Shown here: in pieces, positions 44,055 to 52,634 of the stretch
Position numbering within the stretch: position 1 is the first letter of the stretch
Layout of the letters: the number at the start of each line of letters is the position of its first letter
Assembly (NCBI GenBank): GCA_039810585.1
Contig: JBDHXF010000005.1
Span: forward strand, 37,207 to 101,206
Source of the DNA: JBBATK01 sp039810585
GTDB lineage: Bacteria > Bacteroidota > Ignavibacteria > Kapaibacteriales > NICIL-2
DNA length: 64,000 nucleotides
Direction of reading: 5' to 3'
The notes under the pieces: model-generated
Told to the model about the DNA's origin: nothing
The model's database searches: none
Seen by the model: the letters and a program-made list of their open reading frames with translations, nothing else
Translations under genes and position numbers: made by a program

Positions 44055-44615
44055 TTATTCACTCATGACTTCGTGTTCTTTGGCTTGGCTGAGCACATCG
44101 ACGTCTTTGACAAATTTATCAGTCAGCTTCTGAATCTCATCCTCGCCACGTTTGCGATCATCTTCCGAGTAGCCTTCCGCTTTTTCTGCTTTCTTCAGCA
44201 ACTCCATGTGATCGCGGCGAACAGTGCGAATGGTGACCTTGCAGTCTTCTGCCATTTTCCAGCAGCTCTTTACAATTTCCTTTCGTCGTTCCTCCGTCAT
44301 CGGTGGAATCGGAATGCGGATAACCGTTCCGTCGCTTTGCGGTGTCAATCCCAGATTGGCAGCCAGAATTGCTTTTTCGATTGCACCGAGAATGTTCCGC
44401 TCCCACGGCTGGATGATGATAAGACGGGGCTCCGGCACCGAAATGCTACCAACTTGTGCAACGGGCGTTGGCGTTCCGTAGTAATCGACTCGCACGGAAT
44501 CGAACATGGAAGCCGAGGCTCGTCCTGTTCGCACTTTCGCCAAAGCTTGCTGGTGGTGTTCCACTGCCTTGGCCATTTGCGATTTTGCGTTTGCGATAAA
44601 ATCTTGTACTGGCAT
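44055..44615 (-). CDS. frr: Ribosome recycling factor
   Basis: The 186-residue protein splits post-termination ribosomes together with EF-G. The family motifs are ALAKVRTGRASASMFDSVRVDYYGTPTPV, QPWERNILGAIEKAILAANLGLTPQSDG and IRIPIPPMTEERRKEIVK. ATG 44615 (MPVQDF) is preceded by AAGGATCATT, so it was preferred to an upstream in-frame ATG. It follows pyrH in the usual order. Confidence 0.97.
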   Translation of the reverse strand: MPVQDFIANAKSQMAKAVEHHQQALAKVRTGRASASMFDSVRVDYYGTPTPVAQVGSISVPEPRLIIIQPWERNILGAIEKAILAANLGLTPQSDGTVIRIPIPPMTEERRKEIVKSCWKMAEDCKVTIRTVRRDHMELLKKAEKAEGYSEDDRKRGEDEIQKLTDKFVKDVDVLSQAKEHEVMSE

Positions 44616-44647
44616 AATGATCCTTGTATTAGTGTGCAATGGTCGGA

Positions 44648-45373
44648 CTAGGCAATACTGTCGCTCACGACCGTGGCAATATCTTCTCCCATGATCAACT
44701 TCTTCAAATTTCCCGGTGTGTTCATGTCGAACACAAGAATGGGTAGGTTGTTTTCCTGACAGAGGGTCACCGCCGTCATGTCCATCACACCAAGCTGACG
44801 ATCGATGACGTCTCGGTAGCTCAACTGTCGAAAGCGCTTTGCATTCGGATTCTTCTCTGGATCGGAATCGTAAATACCATCCACTCTCGTTCCCTTAATA
44901 ATACATTCGGCTTCCATTTCTACCGCACGCAATGCAGCGGCGGTATCGGTCGTGAAGTAGGGATTCCCGGTTCCTGCGCCAAAGAGAACGACTCGTCCTT
45001 TTTCGAAATGGCGCAAAGCGCGTCGTCGAATAAACGGTTCAGCGATCTGCGCGACTTGGATGGCACTCTGCAAGCGTGTCGGGATGTTCTGCGCCTCGAG
45101 GGCGTTTTGCAAGCCAATAGCGTTGATGAGGGTGGCGAGCATCCCCATATAGTCACCACTTACTTTATCGATCCCATTTTCCACGGCTTGCACGCCTCGA
45201 AAAATGTTACCTCCTCCGATAACCAATCCAACTTCCACACCCAATTCGTGCACCGTTTTTACTTCACGTGCAAAGTGTTGCAGCACCATGGGGTCAATGC
45301 CATACTGACGGTCTCCCATCAGAGACTCACCGCTCAATTTCAGGAGGATGCGTTTGTATCGAAGATTGGTCAT
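44648..45373 (-). CDS. pyrH: UMP kinase
   Basis: The 241-residue enzyme phosphorylates UMP to UDP. Motifs: KRILLKLSGESLMG (ATP site), VIGGGNIFRGV, GTGNPYFTTDTAAALRA and TRVDGIYDSDPEKNP. ATG 45373 (MTNLRYKRILLKLSGE) was chosen as the standard N-terminus; a longer open frame upstream is unsupported. It lies upstream of frr with 32 bases between, and after a terminator that closes the rpsB-tsf unit. Confidence 0.97.
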   Translation of the reverse strand: MTNLRYKRILLKLSGESLMGDRQYGIDPMVLQHFAREVKTVHELGVEVGLVIGGGNIFRGVQAVENGIDKVSGDYMGMLATLINAIGLQNALEAQNIPTRLQSAIQVAQIAEPFIRRRALRHFEKGRVVLFGAGTGNPYFTTDTAAALRAVEMEAECIIKGTRVDGIYDSDPEKNPNAKRFRQLSYRDVIDRQLGVMDMTAVTLCQENNLPILVFDMNTPGNLKKLIMGEDIATVVSDSIA

Positions 45374-45454
45374 GATGCTTAGTCGGTGGTGGACGATCGG
45401 AATCAACCGATACAAAATTACCGTTGGGAGTGACGTGGAGCGTCAGAATAGGGC

Positions 45455-45485
45455 AAAAAAAAGACCTCTAAACGAGGTCTTTTAT
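45455..45485 (-). terminator. Terminator between tsf and pyrH
   Basis: AAAGACCTC (45460-45468) and GAGGTCTTT (45474-45482) form a stem that on the minus strand ends in a run of eight T's. It would end tsf transcripts and give pyrH-frr a separate promoter. Confidence 0.8.
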
Positions 45486-45498
45486 TCTGCGGTACTTT

Positions 45499-46335
45499 TT
45501 ATTCGCCGAGGAAAAAGCGATGGAATGCAATCACTTTTGCATCAGCACCGATTTCCTTGACGACGTCTGCAACCGTTTTGCCGGCGTCCTTGACGAAGGA
45601 TTGTTCGACAAGACAGTTTTCTTGATAGTACTTCTCAACACGGCCCTTAGAAATACGTTCGGCGATTTCAGCACTCTTGCCTTCATTCATCGCCTGTTCT
45701 TTGTAGATCTCGATTTCTTTCGAAAGTGCGTCATTCTGAACCTGTGTGCGATCCACATACAGTGGATTCATGGCTGCGATTTGCATGGAAATATCGCGCA
45801 TAAGGCCAGCGGCACGATCGTCAGACGCACCTTGGTTCATTTCCAATACTACAGCAAGCTTGTTGCCGGCGTGATTGTACGCTACAAGCGATCCGCTTGA
45901 GGTATAGAACTCAGCACGACGAAGCTCGATGCGCTCGCTGAATTTTGCAAGAATCTCATCACGAAGATTTCCCAGCGTCTTGGCGCCAAGATTCGTGTTC
46001 CACAAGTCGTCTCCGGAGGTAGCACCGGAGCTCAAGACGGTTTTCGAAATTGCGTGGGCAAAATCGACGAACTCTTCGTTGCGACCTACGAAGTCGGTTT
46101 CGCAGTTCACTTCGACAAGTGATGCGCGCTTACCGTCTTCCGAGGTGAGCGCAAGAACCAATCCTTCATTTGCCGAACGATCGGAGCGCTTCGAAACCGA
46201 TGCTGCGCCTTTTTTGCGCAAATACTCGATGGCCAACTGCATATCGCCTTGCGTTTCGTCCAAAGCCTTTTTACAATCTGCCATTCCGGCTCCGGTCTTG
46301 TCACGGAGCTCTTTTACTGTTTGAGGGCTAATCAT
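45499..46335 (-). CDS. tsf: Elongation factor Ts
   Basis: EF-Ts recharges EF-Tu with GTP. The 278-residue protein carries VKELRDKTGAGMADCKKALDE, SVKRSD-like EGLVLALTSE, LVEVNCETDFVGRNEEFVDFA, and C-terminal VDRTQVQNDALSKEIEIYKEQAMNEGKSAEIAERI. ATG 46335 (MISPQTVKEL) has an AGAAAGA box in front. It is downstream of rpsB as usual. Confidence 0.97.
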   Translation of the reverse strand: MISPQTVKELRDKTGAGMADCKKALDETQGDMQLAIEYLRKKGAASVSKRSDRSANEGLVLALTSEDGKRASLVEVNCETDFVGRNEEFVDFAHAISKTVLSSGATSGDDLWNTNLGAKTLGNLRDEILAKFSERIELRRAEFYTSSGSLVAYNHAGNKLAVVLEMNQGASDDRAAGLMRDISMQIAAMNPLYVDRTQVQNDALSKEIEIYKEQAMNEGKSAEIAERISKGRVEKYYQENCLVEQSFVKDAGKTVADVVKEIGADAKVIAFHRFFLGE

Positions 46336-46441
46336 AGTCTTTCTGTTGTTTATGTCGTTCAATAATGAAAAGTAGCCTGTCCTAACGTCGAGCGGTTCTC
46401 TTATTCTATCGGACTCATGAATTCCGCCCTATCGCGCTTGT

Positions 46442-47278
46442 TTATGCGTGACTGTGCTCTTCGGCTCCACCTTCGCCACCAGCGTTCGGACGCTTTGTGC
46501 GTTCGCGCATACGACGACGTGGTTTGTTATCATCTGATGCTTCAGCGTCTACACCAACCTCAGGCTGGGTGCCAATTTCTGCAGCGCGAGTCTTGGCTAC
46601 TTCGCGACCCTCTACCACGGCGTCACCCATAATGCGGCTTATGAGCTCAATGGTGGCGACGGAATCGTCGTTTGCGGGTATCGGGAAATCCACTTCCTCA
46701 GGATCCGAATTTGTATCGACAATCCCAATGACCGGAATACCTAAGATTTTTGCTTCCTTAATTGCAAGGTGCTCTTTCTTGATGTCGATCACGAACAATG
46801 CGCCTGGCAGACGTGTCATCACCTCAATACCACCAAACACTTGGCGTAAACGATCGCGTTCACGTCCTAATAGCAAACGCTCTTTCTTGGTAATCTTCTC
46901 AAAAGTACCGTCCGCCTCTTTCTTATCAATTGCAGTTAACTGCTTGATACTTTTACGGATGGTAGCAAAGTTTGTAAGCATTCCGCCCAACCAGCGCTCT
47001 ACCACATAATTGGTTCCGCAATTCTTGGCTGCATTCTCAACCGGAACTTTGGCCTGTGGTTTAGTACCAACAAAGAGAACAATTTTGCCCTGAGATGCAA
47101 TCTCAAGAACAGCTTCGCGCGCAATGTCGATCAAGGCTTGTGTCTTACGAAGGTCAATAATGTGGATTCCATTGCGATGCGTAAAAATGAAGTTGCGCAT
47201 CTTGGGATTCCAGCGGCGGGTTAGGTGACCAAAATGGGCACCCGCTTCGAGCAGTTGCTCGACAGAAACTGAAGGCAT
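46442..47278 (-). CDS. rpsB: Ribosomal protein uS2
   Basis: The 278-residue protein has the conserved AGAHFGHLTRRWNPKMRNFIFTHRNGIHIIDL, VGTKPQAKVPVENAAKNCGTNYVVERWLGGMLTNF, and FVIDIKKEHLAIKEAKILGIPVIGIVDTNSDPEEVDFPIPAND. A charged tail of about 45 residues (RRRMRERTKRP followed by Gly/Glu/His) is lineage-specific. It heads rpsB-tsf. Confidence 0.97.
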   Translation of the reverse strand: MPSVSVEQLLEAGAHFGHLTRRWNPKMRNFIFTHRNGIHIIDLRKTQALIDIAREAVLEIASQGKIVLFVGTKPQAKVPVENAAKNCGTNYVVERWLGGMLTNFATIRKSIKQLTAIDKKEADGTFEKITKKERLLLGRERDRLRQVFGGIEVMTRLPGALFVIDIKKEHLAIKEAKILGIPVIGIVDTNSDPEEVDFPIPANDDSVATIELISRIMGDAVVEGREVAKTRAAEIGTQPEVGVDAEASDDNKPRRRMRERTKRPNAGGEGGAEEHSHA

Positions 47279-47378
47279 AGAATGATGGGGTTTGTGTTAA
47301 ACATCTGCTCTTCCCGTTTGTCCTGAAAAATCCTCCGTAGAGAATCACACCTCAGGCAGTCCGAGCATGGTAGATTAG

Positions 47379-47408
47379 AAAAGGAATGGCAGCACATGCT
47401 GCCATTCC
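47379..47408 (-). terminator. Terminator after rpsI
   Basis: GGAATGGCAGCA (47383-47394) and TGCTGCCATTCC (47397-47408) form a long stem. On the minus strand it is followed by TTTTC, 27 bases after the rpsI stop. Confidence 0.75.
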
Positions 47409-47434
47409 CCCAAAACTTCACGAGCTGACAACGA

Positions 47435-47824
47435 TTAACGCTTCGAGAATTGGAAGCGCTTGCGTGCCTTTTTCTGACCGTACTTCTTCCGCTCGACCAT
47501 ACGTGGGTCGCGCGTCAACAAATCCGCTTGACGTAAAGTTGGGCGCAAGGTGGAATCGAATTCCAACAACGCGCGCGAAATGCCAAGACTTACAGCTCCG
47601 GCCTGTCCGGATTTTCCGCCACCATGCACGTTGACAAAAATGTCAAACTTGCCTTCCGACTTCGTCTCAGCCAGCGGTCGTAATGCTTCCTGACGGGTCG
47701 TGATAACCGGAAAATACTCTTCCAAACTGCGACGGTTCACCGTTACCTTGCCGGTTCCGGGAACAATACGAATTCGTGCTACTGCAGTTTTGCGACGGCC
47801 CGTGCCTTGAAATGCTTTGTTCAT
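47435..47824 (-). CDS. rpsI: Ribosomal protein uS9
   Basis: The 129-residue protein shows GTGRRKTAVARIRIVPGTGKVTVNRR, VHGGGKSGQAGAVSLGISRALLEFD, LTRDPRMVERKKYGQKKARKRFQFSKR; the terminal SKR contacts P-site tRNA. It is co-transcribed with rplM, 11 bases upstream. Confidence 0.97.
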   Translation of the reverse strand: MNKAFQGTGRRKTAVARIRIVPGTGKVTVNRRSLEEYFPVITTRQEALRPLAETKSEGKFDIFVNVHGGGKSGQAGAVSLGISRALLEFDSTLRPTLRQADLLTRDPRMVERKKYGQKKARKRFQFSKR

Positions 47825-47835
47825 ACGTTCACTAA

Positions 47836-48285
47836 TTAATACTTCAGTTGATAGACTTCCGGCTTTTGAGCAGCATGGCTATGATCGGCTCCACTATACA
47901 CCTTGAGCTTCATGCCAATCTTCTTGCCAAGGGAGTTTTTAGGCAACATTCCCTTTACAGCCAGTTCAATAACTTCTTCAGGCTTCGTTTGGATTAACTC
48001 TTTGAAGGAGCGATAGCGATCTCCACCCGGATGCCCTGTGTGGTGCATATACACCTTTTGATTTTCGCGCTTGCCCTTCATCGTGACCTTTTCCGCGTTG
48101 ACCACTATGACGTAGTCTCCACAATCCACGTGTGAGGTGAATGATGGTTTGTGCTTGCCACGAAGCAAGGATGCTACTTGGGAAGCAATGCGACCAAGCG
48201 TCTGACCGCTGGCATCAACTACCCACCATTTTGGTTCGACATCAATTTTGCGAACCGACTTTGTAAAGTCACCGGACGTTTTCAC
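47836..48285 (-). CDS. rplM: Ribosomal protein uL13
   Basis: The 149-residue protein has WWVVDASGQTLGRIASQVASLLRGKHKPSFTSHVDCGDYVIVVNAEKV and AVKGMLPKNSLGKKIGMKLKVYSGADHSHAAQKP. It is the first gene of the rplM-rpsI pair, and its promoter must lie in 48286-48366. Confidence 0.97.
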   Translation of the reverse strand: MKTSGDFTKSVRKIDVEPKWWVVDASGQTLGRIASQVASLLRGKHKPSFTSHVDCGDYVIVVNAEKVTMKGKRENQKVYMHHTGHPGGDRYRSFKELIQTKPEEVIELAVKGMLPKNSLGKKIGMKLKVYSGADHSHAAQKPEVYQLKY

Positions 48286-48366
48286 ACCGAGCCTGTCGTT
48301 AGTTCAATAATTTTTTAGGGGACTGCAAATTTAAGAGGAAAAGTTGATCTGACATCATGGTGAGAA

Positions 48367-48416
48367 GAAAAAAGTGCGGAGAACTGTCAAGCCGGCCAGT
48401 ATCCGCCCTTTTTTTG
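48367..48416. terminator. Probable terminator of anmK, possibly bidirectional
   Basis: GCGGA (48376-48380) and TCCGC (48402-48406), helped by inner ACTG/CAGT pairing, form a stem with A-rich and T-rich flanks on both sides. anmK on the minus strand ends 18 bases before it. Confidence 0.55.
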
Positions 48417-48434
48417 TTTCCACCCTATTCTTTT

Positions 48435-49634
48435 TTAGCATCCCAAAGCTATCGTGCCAAGCACTGCTTTGCGAGTAGCCCCGGTGACGGACGGGAGGTT
48501 AGATGGGAGTCCTGCCAGGGTGCGCCATGCCAAATACGCAAAACACAGGGCTTCTTTACTCTGCGAGGGTATGCCGATTTCGTCCGACACGTGTACTCGC
48601 ATGCCGCTTAAATATTGGCGAAGCATGTTGATTATAAAGGGGTTGCGACTTCCTCCCCCGGCAACAATCACGGTACCGGTATTGGGTGCGACGCGCTGTA
48701 TGTTCTGTGCTATAGACCAGGCAGTGAAGCAACTCAGGGTGTGAACCACGTCCTGCGCCGTTGCATTAGCGGCGTGGTTGTGTAACAACAACTTCAGCGC
48801 TTCACCCGAAAACTCTTCTCTCCCGGTCGATTTGGGTCCCTCGCGATGCACAAAGGGAATGCGTATCAACTCCTCCCACAAAGACGCTATGAGTTGACCC
48901 TGCGATGCCTGTCTGCCGCCGTCATCATAGTTCGTTCCGACAAAGTGACTCATTGCGGCATCGATCCATACATTGCCCGGTCCGGTATCGAAGGCAATGA
49001 GCTTGCTCTCGTCCTCCACAGCCGGAAGCACCGTGATATTAGCCATGCCTCCAATATTCAAGGCTACACAGTCGATGCCCGGTTGCGAGAGAAAGGTCTG
49101 ATCAAATACAGGAACTAACGGCGCCCCCTGCCCTCCCAGCATTACATCCGCTGCTCGAAAGTCACCCACGCATGGTAGACCACTTGCTTGCGCCAAGGCG
49201 GATACCGAGCAACTCTGCCAGGTTGATCGAATGCTCGTTGCTGCTCGCTCGTGGAGCGTAGGATTGTGCCACAGAGTCTGACCATGCACGCCAATTGCAT
49301 CCGGCGACTCCGCTGCTATGCCCGCATCCTCGCAGGCCTGGCGCACTGCCGCGGCATACCAAGAGCTTAAGAGAAAAGGAAGGTCGCAGATGACGGAGGC
49401 CGGCTGCCTTTCTTCAATGACAGACTGAAGGAACGAACGCTGTGTAGCAGTGAAGGCAATGGACGAAGTGTGACGGTGCGCCATGCGACAGCCTTTGGCT
49501 GGCGCGTATTGAGAATCACCTGCAGAAAATTCGGCTAGTGCTACGTCAATGCCGTCGAGTGACGTGCCACTCATGATACCGACTACCAGTCGTGGTTTTC
49601 GAAGCCACTCCTGAGTATTGAGAAGGGAAAGCAT
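48435..49634 (-). CDS. anmK: Anhydro-N-acetylmuramic acid kinase
   Basis: AnmK opens and phosphorylates 1,6-anhydro-MurNAc during peptidoglycan recycling. The 399-residue protein has VVGIMSGTSLDGIDVAL near the N-terminus, IGVHGQTLWHNP, CVGDFRAADVMLGGQGAPLVPVFD, VALNIGGMANITVLP, AFDTGPGNVWIDA and the late VIVAGGGSRNPFIINML. All are family hallmarks. No other recycling gene is adjacent. Confidence 0.94.
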   Translation of the reverse strand: MLSLLNTQEWLRKPRLVVGIMSGTSLDGIDVALAEFSAGDSQYAPAKGCRMAHRHTSSIAFTATQRSFLQSVIEERQPASVICDLPFLLSSWYAAAVRQACEDAGIAAESPDAIGVHGQTLWHNPTLHERAATSIRSTWQSCSVSALAQASGLPCVGDFRAADVMLGGQGAPLVPVFDQTFLSQPGIDCVALNIGGMANITVLPAVEDESKLIAFDTGPGNVWIDAAMSHFVGTNYDDGGRQASQGQLIASLWEELIRIPFVHREGPKSTGREEFSGEALKLLLHNHAANATAQDVVHTLSCFTAWSIAQNIQRVAPNTGTVIVAGGGSRNPFIINMLRQYLSGMRVHVSDEIGIPSQSKEALCFAYLAWRTLAGLPSNLPSVTGATRKAVLGTIALGC

Positions 49635-49701
49635 GGATTAACGTTTGAGTACCTAATTTGATGGAATATAGCACATCCACCCAGCGTTGATCATCTCAAT
49701 T

Positions 49702-50277
49702 ATGCCCCTCCTTGTTCAATACGATGTCTTTTTCTACCACTTGGTAAACCAAGTGATGGTGTGCTCTGTACTGGATTGGTTTATGCCTTTCGTAACCAAT
49801 GTGCATCACTGGATTCCCGTGTATGTTCTGGCACTTGCACTGTTGGCGTGGAAAGGTGGGATACACGGGCGGCGGTGTACGGTGATTTTGCTCATCGGCG
49901 TCCTCATCAGCGATCCACTGAATAGTCGGGTCATCAAGGAATTGGTTCAACGTCCTCGTCCTTCAGTTACTCTGGCCACAGCTCGCGTTCTCACTCCGGC
50001 CGGTGGAGCGTCGTTCCCCTCTTCCCATGCCACCAATAATTTTGCAGCGGCTTTGGTGTTAAGTGCTTACTACCCGAAACGGCGATGGCTGTGGTACAGC
50101 GCTGCGTTCGTGGTTGCCTATTCACGGGTCTATGTTGGTGTCCATTATCCGTTGGACGTGTTGGGTGGCGCCGTGGAGGGAACGTTGTTGGCTTGGTTGT
50201 TACTGATTCTGGACTCTCGCCTCTTTCCCCAATGGAGATCCGCGACCTCATCCGCTGCCAACGAAATTCTCGAGTAG
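49702..50277 (+). CDS. PAP2-family membrane phosphatase (undecaprenyl-diphosphatase-like)
   Basis: The 191-residue protein has about five or six membrane helices and the three PAP2 motifs: K79-x6-R86-P87 (KELVQRPRP), P106-SSH109 (FPSSHATNN) and S141-R142...H148...D152 (SRVYVGVHYPLD). Enzymes of this form dephosphorylate lipid phosphates such as undecaprenyl diphosphate (BcrC type) or phosphatidylglycerol phosphate; which one is not resolvable. ATG 49702 (MPLLVQYDVF) was chosen over an ATG 15 bases upstream. It is divergent from anmK, and both relate to cell-wall metabolism. Confidence 0.88.
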   Translation: MPLLVQYDVFFYHLVNQVMVCSVLDWFMPFVTNVHHWIPVYVLALALLAWKGGIHGRRCTVILLIGVLISDPLNSRVIKELVQRPRPSVTLATARVLTPAGGASFPSSHATNNFAAALVLSAYYPKRRWLWYSAAFVVAYSRVYVGVHYPLDVLGGAVEGTLLAWLLLILDSRLFPQWRSATSSAANEILE

Positions 50278-50707
50278 ATCAAAGAAAGCAAAAAAACACA
50301 AGTCCTACCATGAAATGGAAGGACTTGTGATCGGTGGTGAAAGGTGAGCATCTGTACACAGATGAAGAGGTAGTGCCTCTGCCCAACTTTATTTGTCCAT
50401 CGCTGTGGTGATCAACGATGGTCGGGATGGTTCGGTACGGCGTGTGATGAATATGCTCGTAGTGTTCTTCCCCATTCCCCAGGCTTCCTGCCTTGCGTTC
50501 TCTGACTCCTGCTTCCTGCAAAACGTTTACTGCCGCTCGGTGAATCCATTCAGGTCGGCAAAAACGCTGAGAATTGTATCGCTTCGCCACTGAAGTGTAG
50601 GTGTGAAGCGTGCTTCAGCCTGATTGACGATAGAATAACAAGTCTATTTCACGGGCGTTTCACAAAAATTTGCTAAAACTTTCCACCAGCATCCCGGAGC
50701 GAGTCGG
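50278..50707. other. 430-base region between convergent genes, with a minus-strand terminator; possible small RNA or long 3' UTR
   Basis: No convincing protein gene was found. A strong minus-strand terminator (50290-50329) lies nearly 380 bases past the M15 peptidase stop, which implies a minus-strand transcript through this area. Local repeats of CAGGAAGC are seen around 50485-50520. A -10-like TATTCT occurs on the minus strand near 50630. Confidence 0.4.
50290..50329 (-). terminator. Rho-independent terminator on the minus strand
   Basis: CACAAGTCC (50297-50305) and GGACTTGTG (50321-50329) form a stem that on the minus strand runs into seven T's. The nearest minus-strand gene upstream is the M15 peptidase, about 380 bases away. 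Confidence 0.8.
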
Positions 50708-51370
50708 CTAGCGTTTGTCGAAATGCTGGTAGTCCTTGGAGCCCTTCCAATTGCCGCCCCACGTCCATCCCTTTGCTCGAAACGCGCGTACAATAGCGCC
50801 GCCTGCCTGCAAGGTTCCCGGGGTCTTTAGATCGTACGCACGTTTTCTCTTACCGCTAGCGCGCTGCCAGGGATTCAGCCAGGGATTGATGTCGATGGCA
50901 ATGCCATACGAGTGCTTCGAAAGGTGGCGACTCCCCTCCACCATTCGATAGTTGAACGCACTGGTGTTGTTGGCCTTCACCGAACTGTCGTCGTCCCAAC
51001 CAAAGTGTACGATGGGTATCACGGACTGCAAAGGAAATCGCAAACTGTCGATGGTATGGAAAATGGAGCGGACATCATTGCGCACCGACGAATCGCAGAC
51101 GATTTGTCCCTCGTGCTCCTTACCATCCATCCCGCTATAATGTACCACAACAAGTACCTGTCGATTCAAGATCTCCTGTGGTGCGTGTGAACCCGCCAAA
51201 GCCTGCTCGCGCGTATAATACGCGTCGACAATCACCGACATCGGTGTACGCCTCTGCGTCATTTCGGCGTCAGACCCTTGAGGTGCACGCACAGGTTTTA
51301 CAAGCAGCACCGCAGCTAGACAAAGCGGTACACAAGCAAAAAGCACCGTCTGACGAGGATTCTTGTTCAT
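50708..51370 (-). CDS. Exported M15-family peptidase (D-Ala-D-Ala carboxypeptidase/VanY-like)
   Basis: The 220-residue protein has an N-terminal export segment (TVLFACVPLCLAAVLLVKPVRA) and an M15 zinc-peptidase domain. Metal-site sequences are SKHSYGIAIDINPWLNP (His and Asp) and WGGNWKGSKDYQHFDKR (final His). Such enzymes trim peptidoglycan stem peptides or cross-bridges in the periplasm. ATG 51370 (MNKNPRQTVLF) places the start right before the signal; the open frame continues upstream to 51469 without signal-like sequence. Confidence 0.85.
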   Translation of the reverse strand: MNKNPRQTVLFACVPLCLAAVLLVKPVRAPQGSDAEMTQRRTPMSVIVDAYYTREQALAGSHAPQEILNRQVLVVVHYSGMDGKEHEGQIVCDSSVRNDVRSIFHTIDSLRFPLQSVIPIVHFGWDDDSSVKANNTSAFNYRMVEGSRHLSKHSYGIAIDINPWLNPWQRASGKRKRAYDLKTPGTLQAGGAIVRAFRAKGWTWGGNWKGSKDYQHFDKR

Positions 51371-51589
51371 AGTAATCGTGACCAATGGTACTCGGTTTCT
51401 CTTAACCCCATTCCCTCTTTTGCCTGCGATCCATAGCGCCGGCCTACGATACCATTGACCGAAGAGCACATCACTCGAATCAATAGGCCGAAGGCACGAA
51501 TATTCCGCCTAGAACGTCGATGCTATGCTGGATGTGTATTTTCCCTTTACGGGAGCACTTTGTCCAGCAGACATCTTTAGGATACACAT

Positions 51590-52483
51590 ATGAATACCAA
51601 CGAACTCAAGAAGAAATTCTTACAACGGGATCGATCGGCACGAGCGCTGACGAACGACGGAAAGTTTCGGGCTGCAGCTGTGATCAATACCAATACTGCC
51701 AAAGAGGCGCAGCGACGTCATACTATCGATCCGCTCTCTACTCTTCTTCTTTCTCGCAGCCTTGCGGCTGCTTCACTACTGGCGTCATTTCTCAAAGGAG
51801 AGGAACGCGTAGTAGTCGAATTTATGGGAAACGGCATCTACAAACGAATCTTTGCAGAGGCACTGCAAGTGGGCGAGGTGCGCGGCTACGTGGACAAGAA
51901 TCAACATCCGGAAAACACAGAGACCGCATTCGGGGTTGGACTGCTTCGCGTCACCAAAGTTCTCTATGGAAAATTCGAGCCTGTTTCCGGTGTGGTGGCG
52001 TTGCAAAAAGGCAATGTGTCGAACGACATCGCCTACTACCTTACCCAAAGTGAGCAAATCCCTTCTGCCGTGCGCCTTGATGTGGACATGACAGAAGATG
52101 GCGCGATCCGTCATTCAGCCGGCATCATTGTGCAAGCCATGCCCGATGCCACCGAGTCGGAAATCATGGAAGTGCATGACAGCATGCTACGCATCGGTTC
52201 CGTTGCCGAGCTTGCTGCTGACGGCTACCATCCTGACGAGATCCTACGCCAATTCCTACCCACCGATTGTCAGATCGTCAATACCACACCGGTGGATTTC
52301 TTTTGTCGTTGCTCGCTCGACCGCTTCAAGGCCATTCTTCTCACCCTTGGCTTGCAAGAAGTTCAAGGTATGCGTGATGAAGGTCAGCGCGAGCTGGTGT
52401 GTCAGTACTGCAATAACCACTATCAATTAAGCAACAAGGATTTTGACGATCTCATTACTCAACTCAAGGCAAGCCAAAACTGA
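51590..52483 (+). CDS. hslO: Redox-regulated chaperone Hsp33
   Basis: The 297-residue protein holds unfolded proteins under oxidative stress. The N-terminal chaperone core is recognisable by AALLASFLKGEERVVVEFMGNG and the C-terminal zinc switch by C239-x-C241 (CRCSLDRF) and C271-xx-C274 (CQYCNNHY), all four cysteines present. ATG 51590 is preceded by AGGATACACAT. It is next to the dnaJ-grpE heat-shock pair, convergent with dnaJ. Confidence 0.95.
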   Translation: MNTNELKKKFLQRDRSARALTNDGKFRAAAVINTNTAKEAQRRHTIDPLSTLLLSRSLAAASLLASFLKGEERVVVEFMGNGIYKRIFAEALQVGEVRGYVDKNQHPENTETAFGVGLLRVTKVLYGKFEPVSGVVALQKGNVSNDIAYYLTQSEQIPSAVRLDVDMTEDGAIRHSAGIIVQAMPDATESEIMEVHDSMLRIGSVAELAADGYHPDEILRQFLPTDCQIVNTTPVDFFCRCSLDRFKAILLTLGLQEVQGMRDEGQRELVCQYCNNHYQLSNKDFDDLITQLKASQN

Positions 52484-52535
52484 TCGAGTTGCCCCTTGCG
52501 GAGTTCGAGATACAGCGTACATACCTGTCATATGC

Positions 52536-52580
52536 AAAGAGCCGATTGAACAGTAGTGTCAATCGGCTCTTTGAATTTTA
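52536..52580. terminator. Terminator between hslO and dnaJ
   Basis: A 14-base stem (52536-52549 with 52559-52572) is followed by GAATTTTA on the plus strand. It could serve both convergent genes. Confidence 0.7.
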
Positions 52581-52634
52581 TCTGAGAGAATTTCTTCGGT
52601 AGCTTCGGACAAGATCACAGGTGTATCAACAGCC

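Noticed and set aside
50465..50525. GGAAGCAG...AAGGCAGG pattern resembling bacterial SRP RNA
   Set aside because: The conserved SRP tetraloop and its symmetric stem could not be formed, so similarity is only superficial.
50279..50590. Minus-strand open frame of 103 codons in the hslO-side gap
   Set aside because: It starts with GTG without a Shine-Dalgarno, has no family resemblance, and its 3' end runs through the terminator stem.
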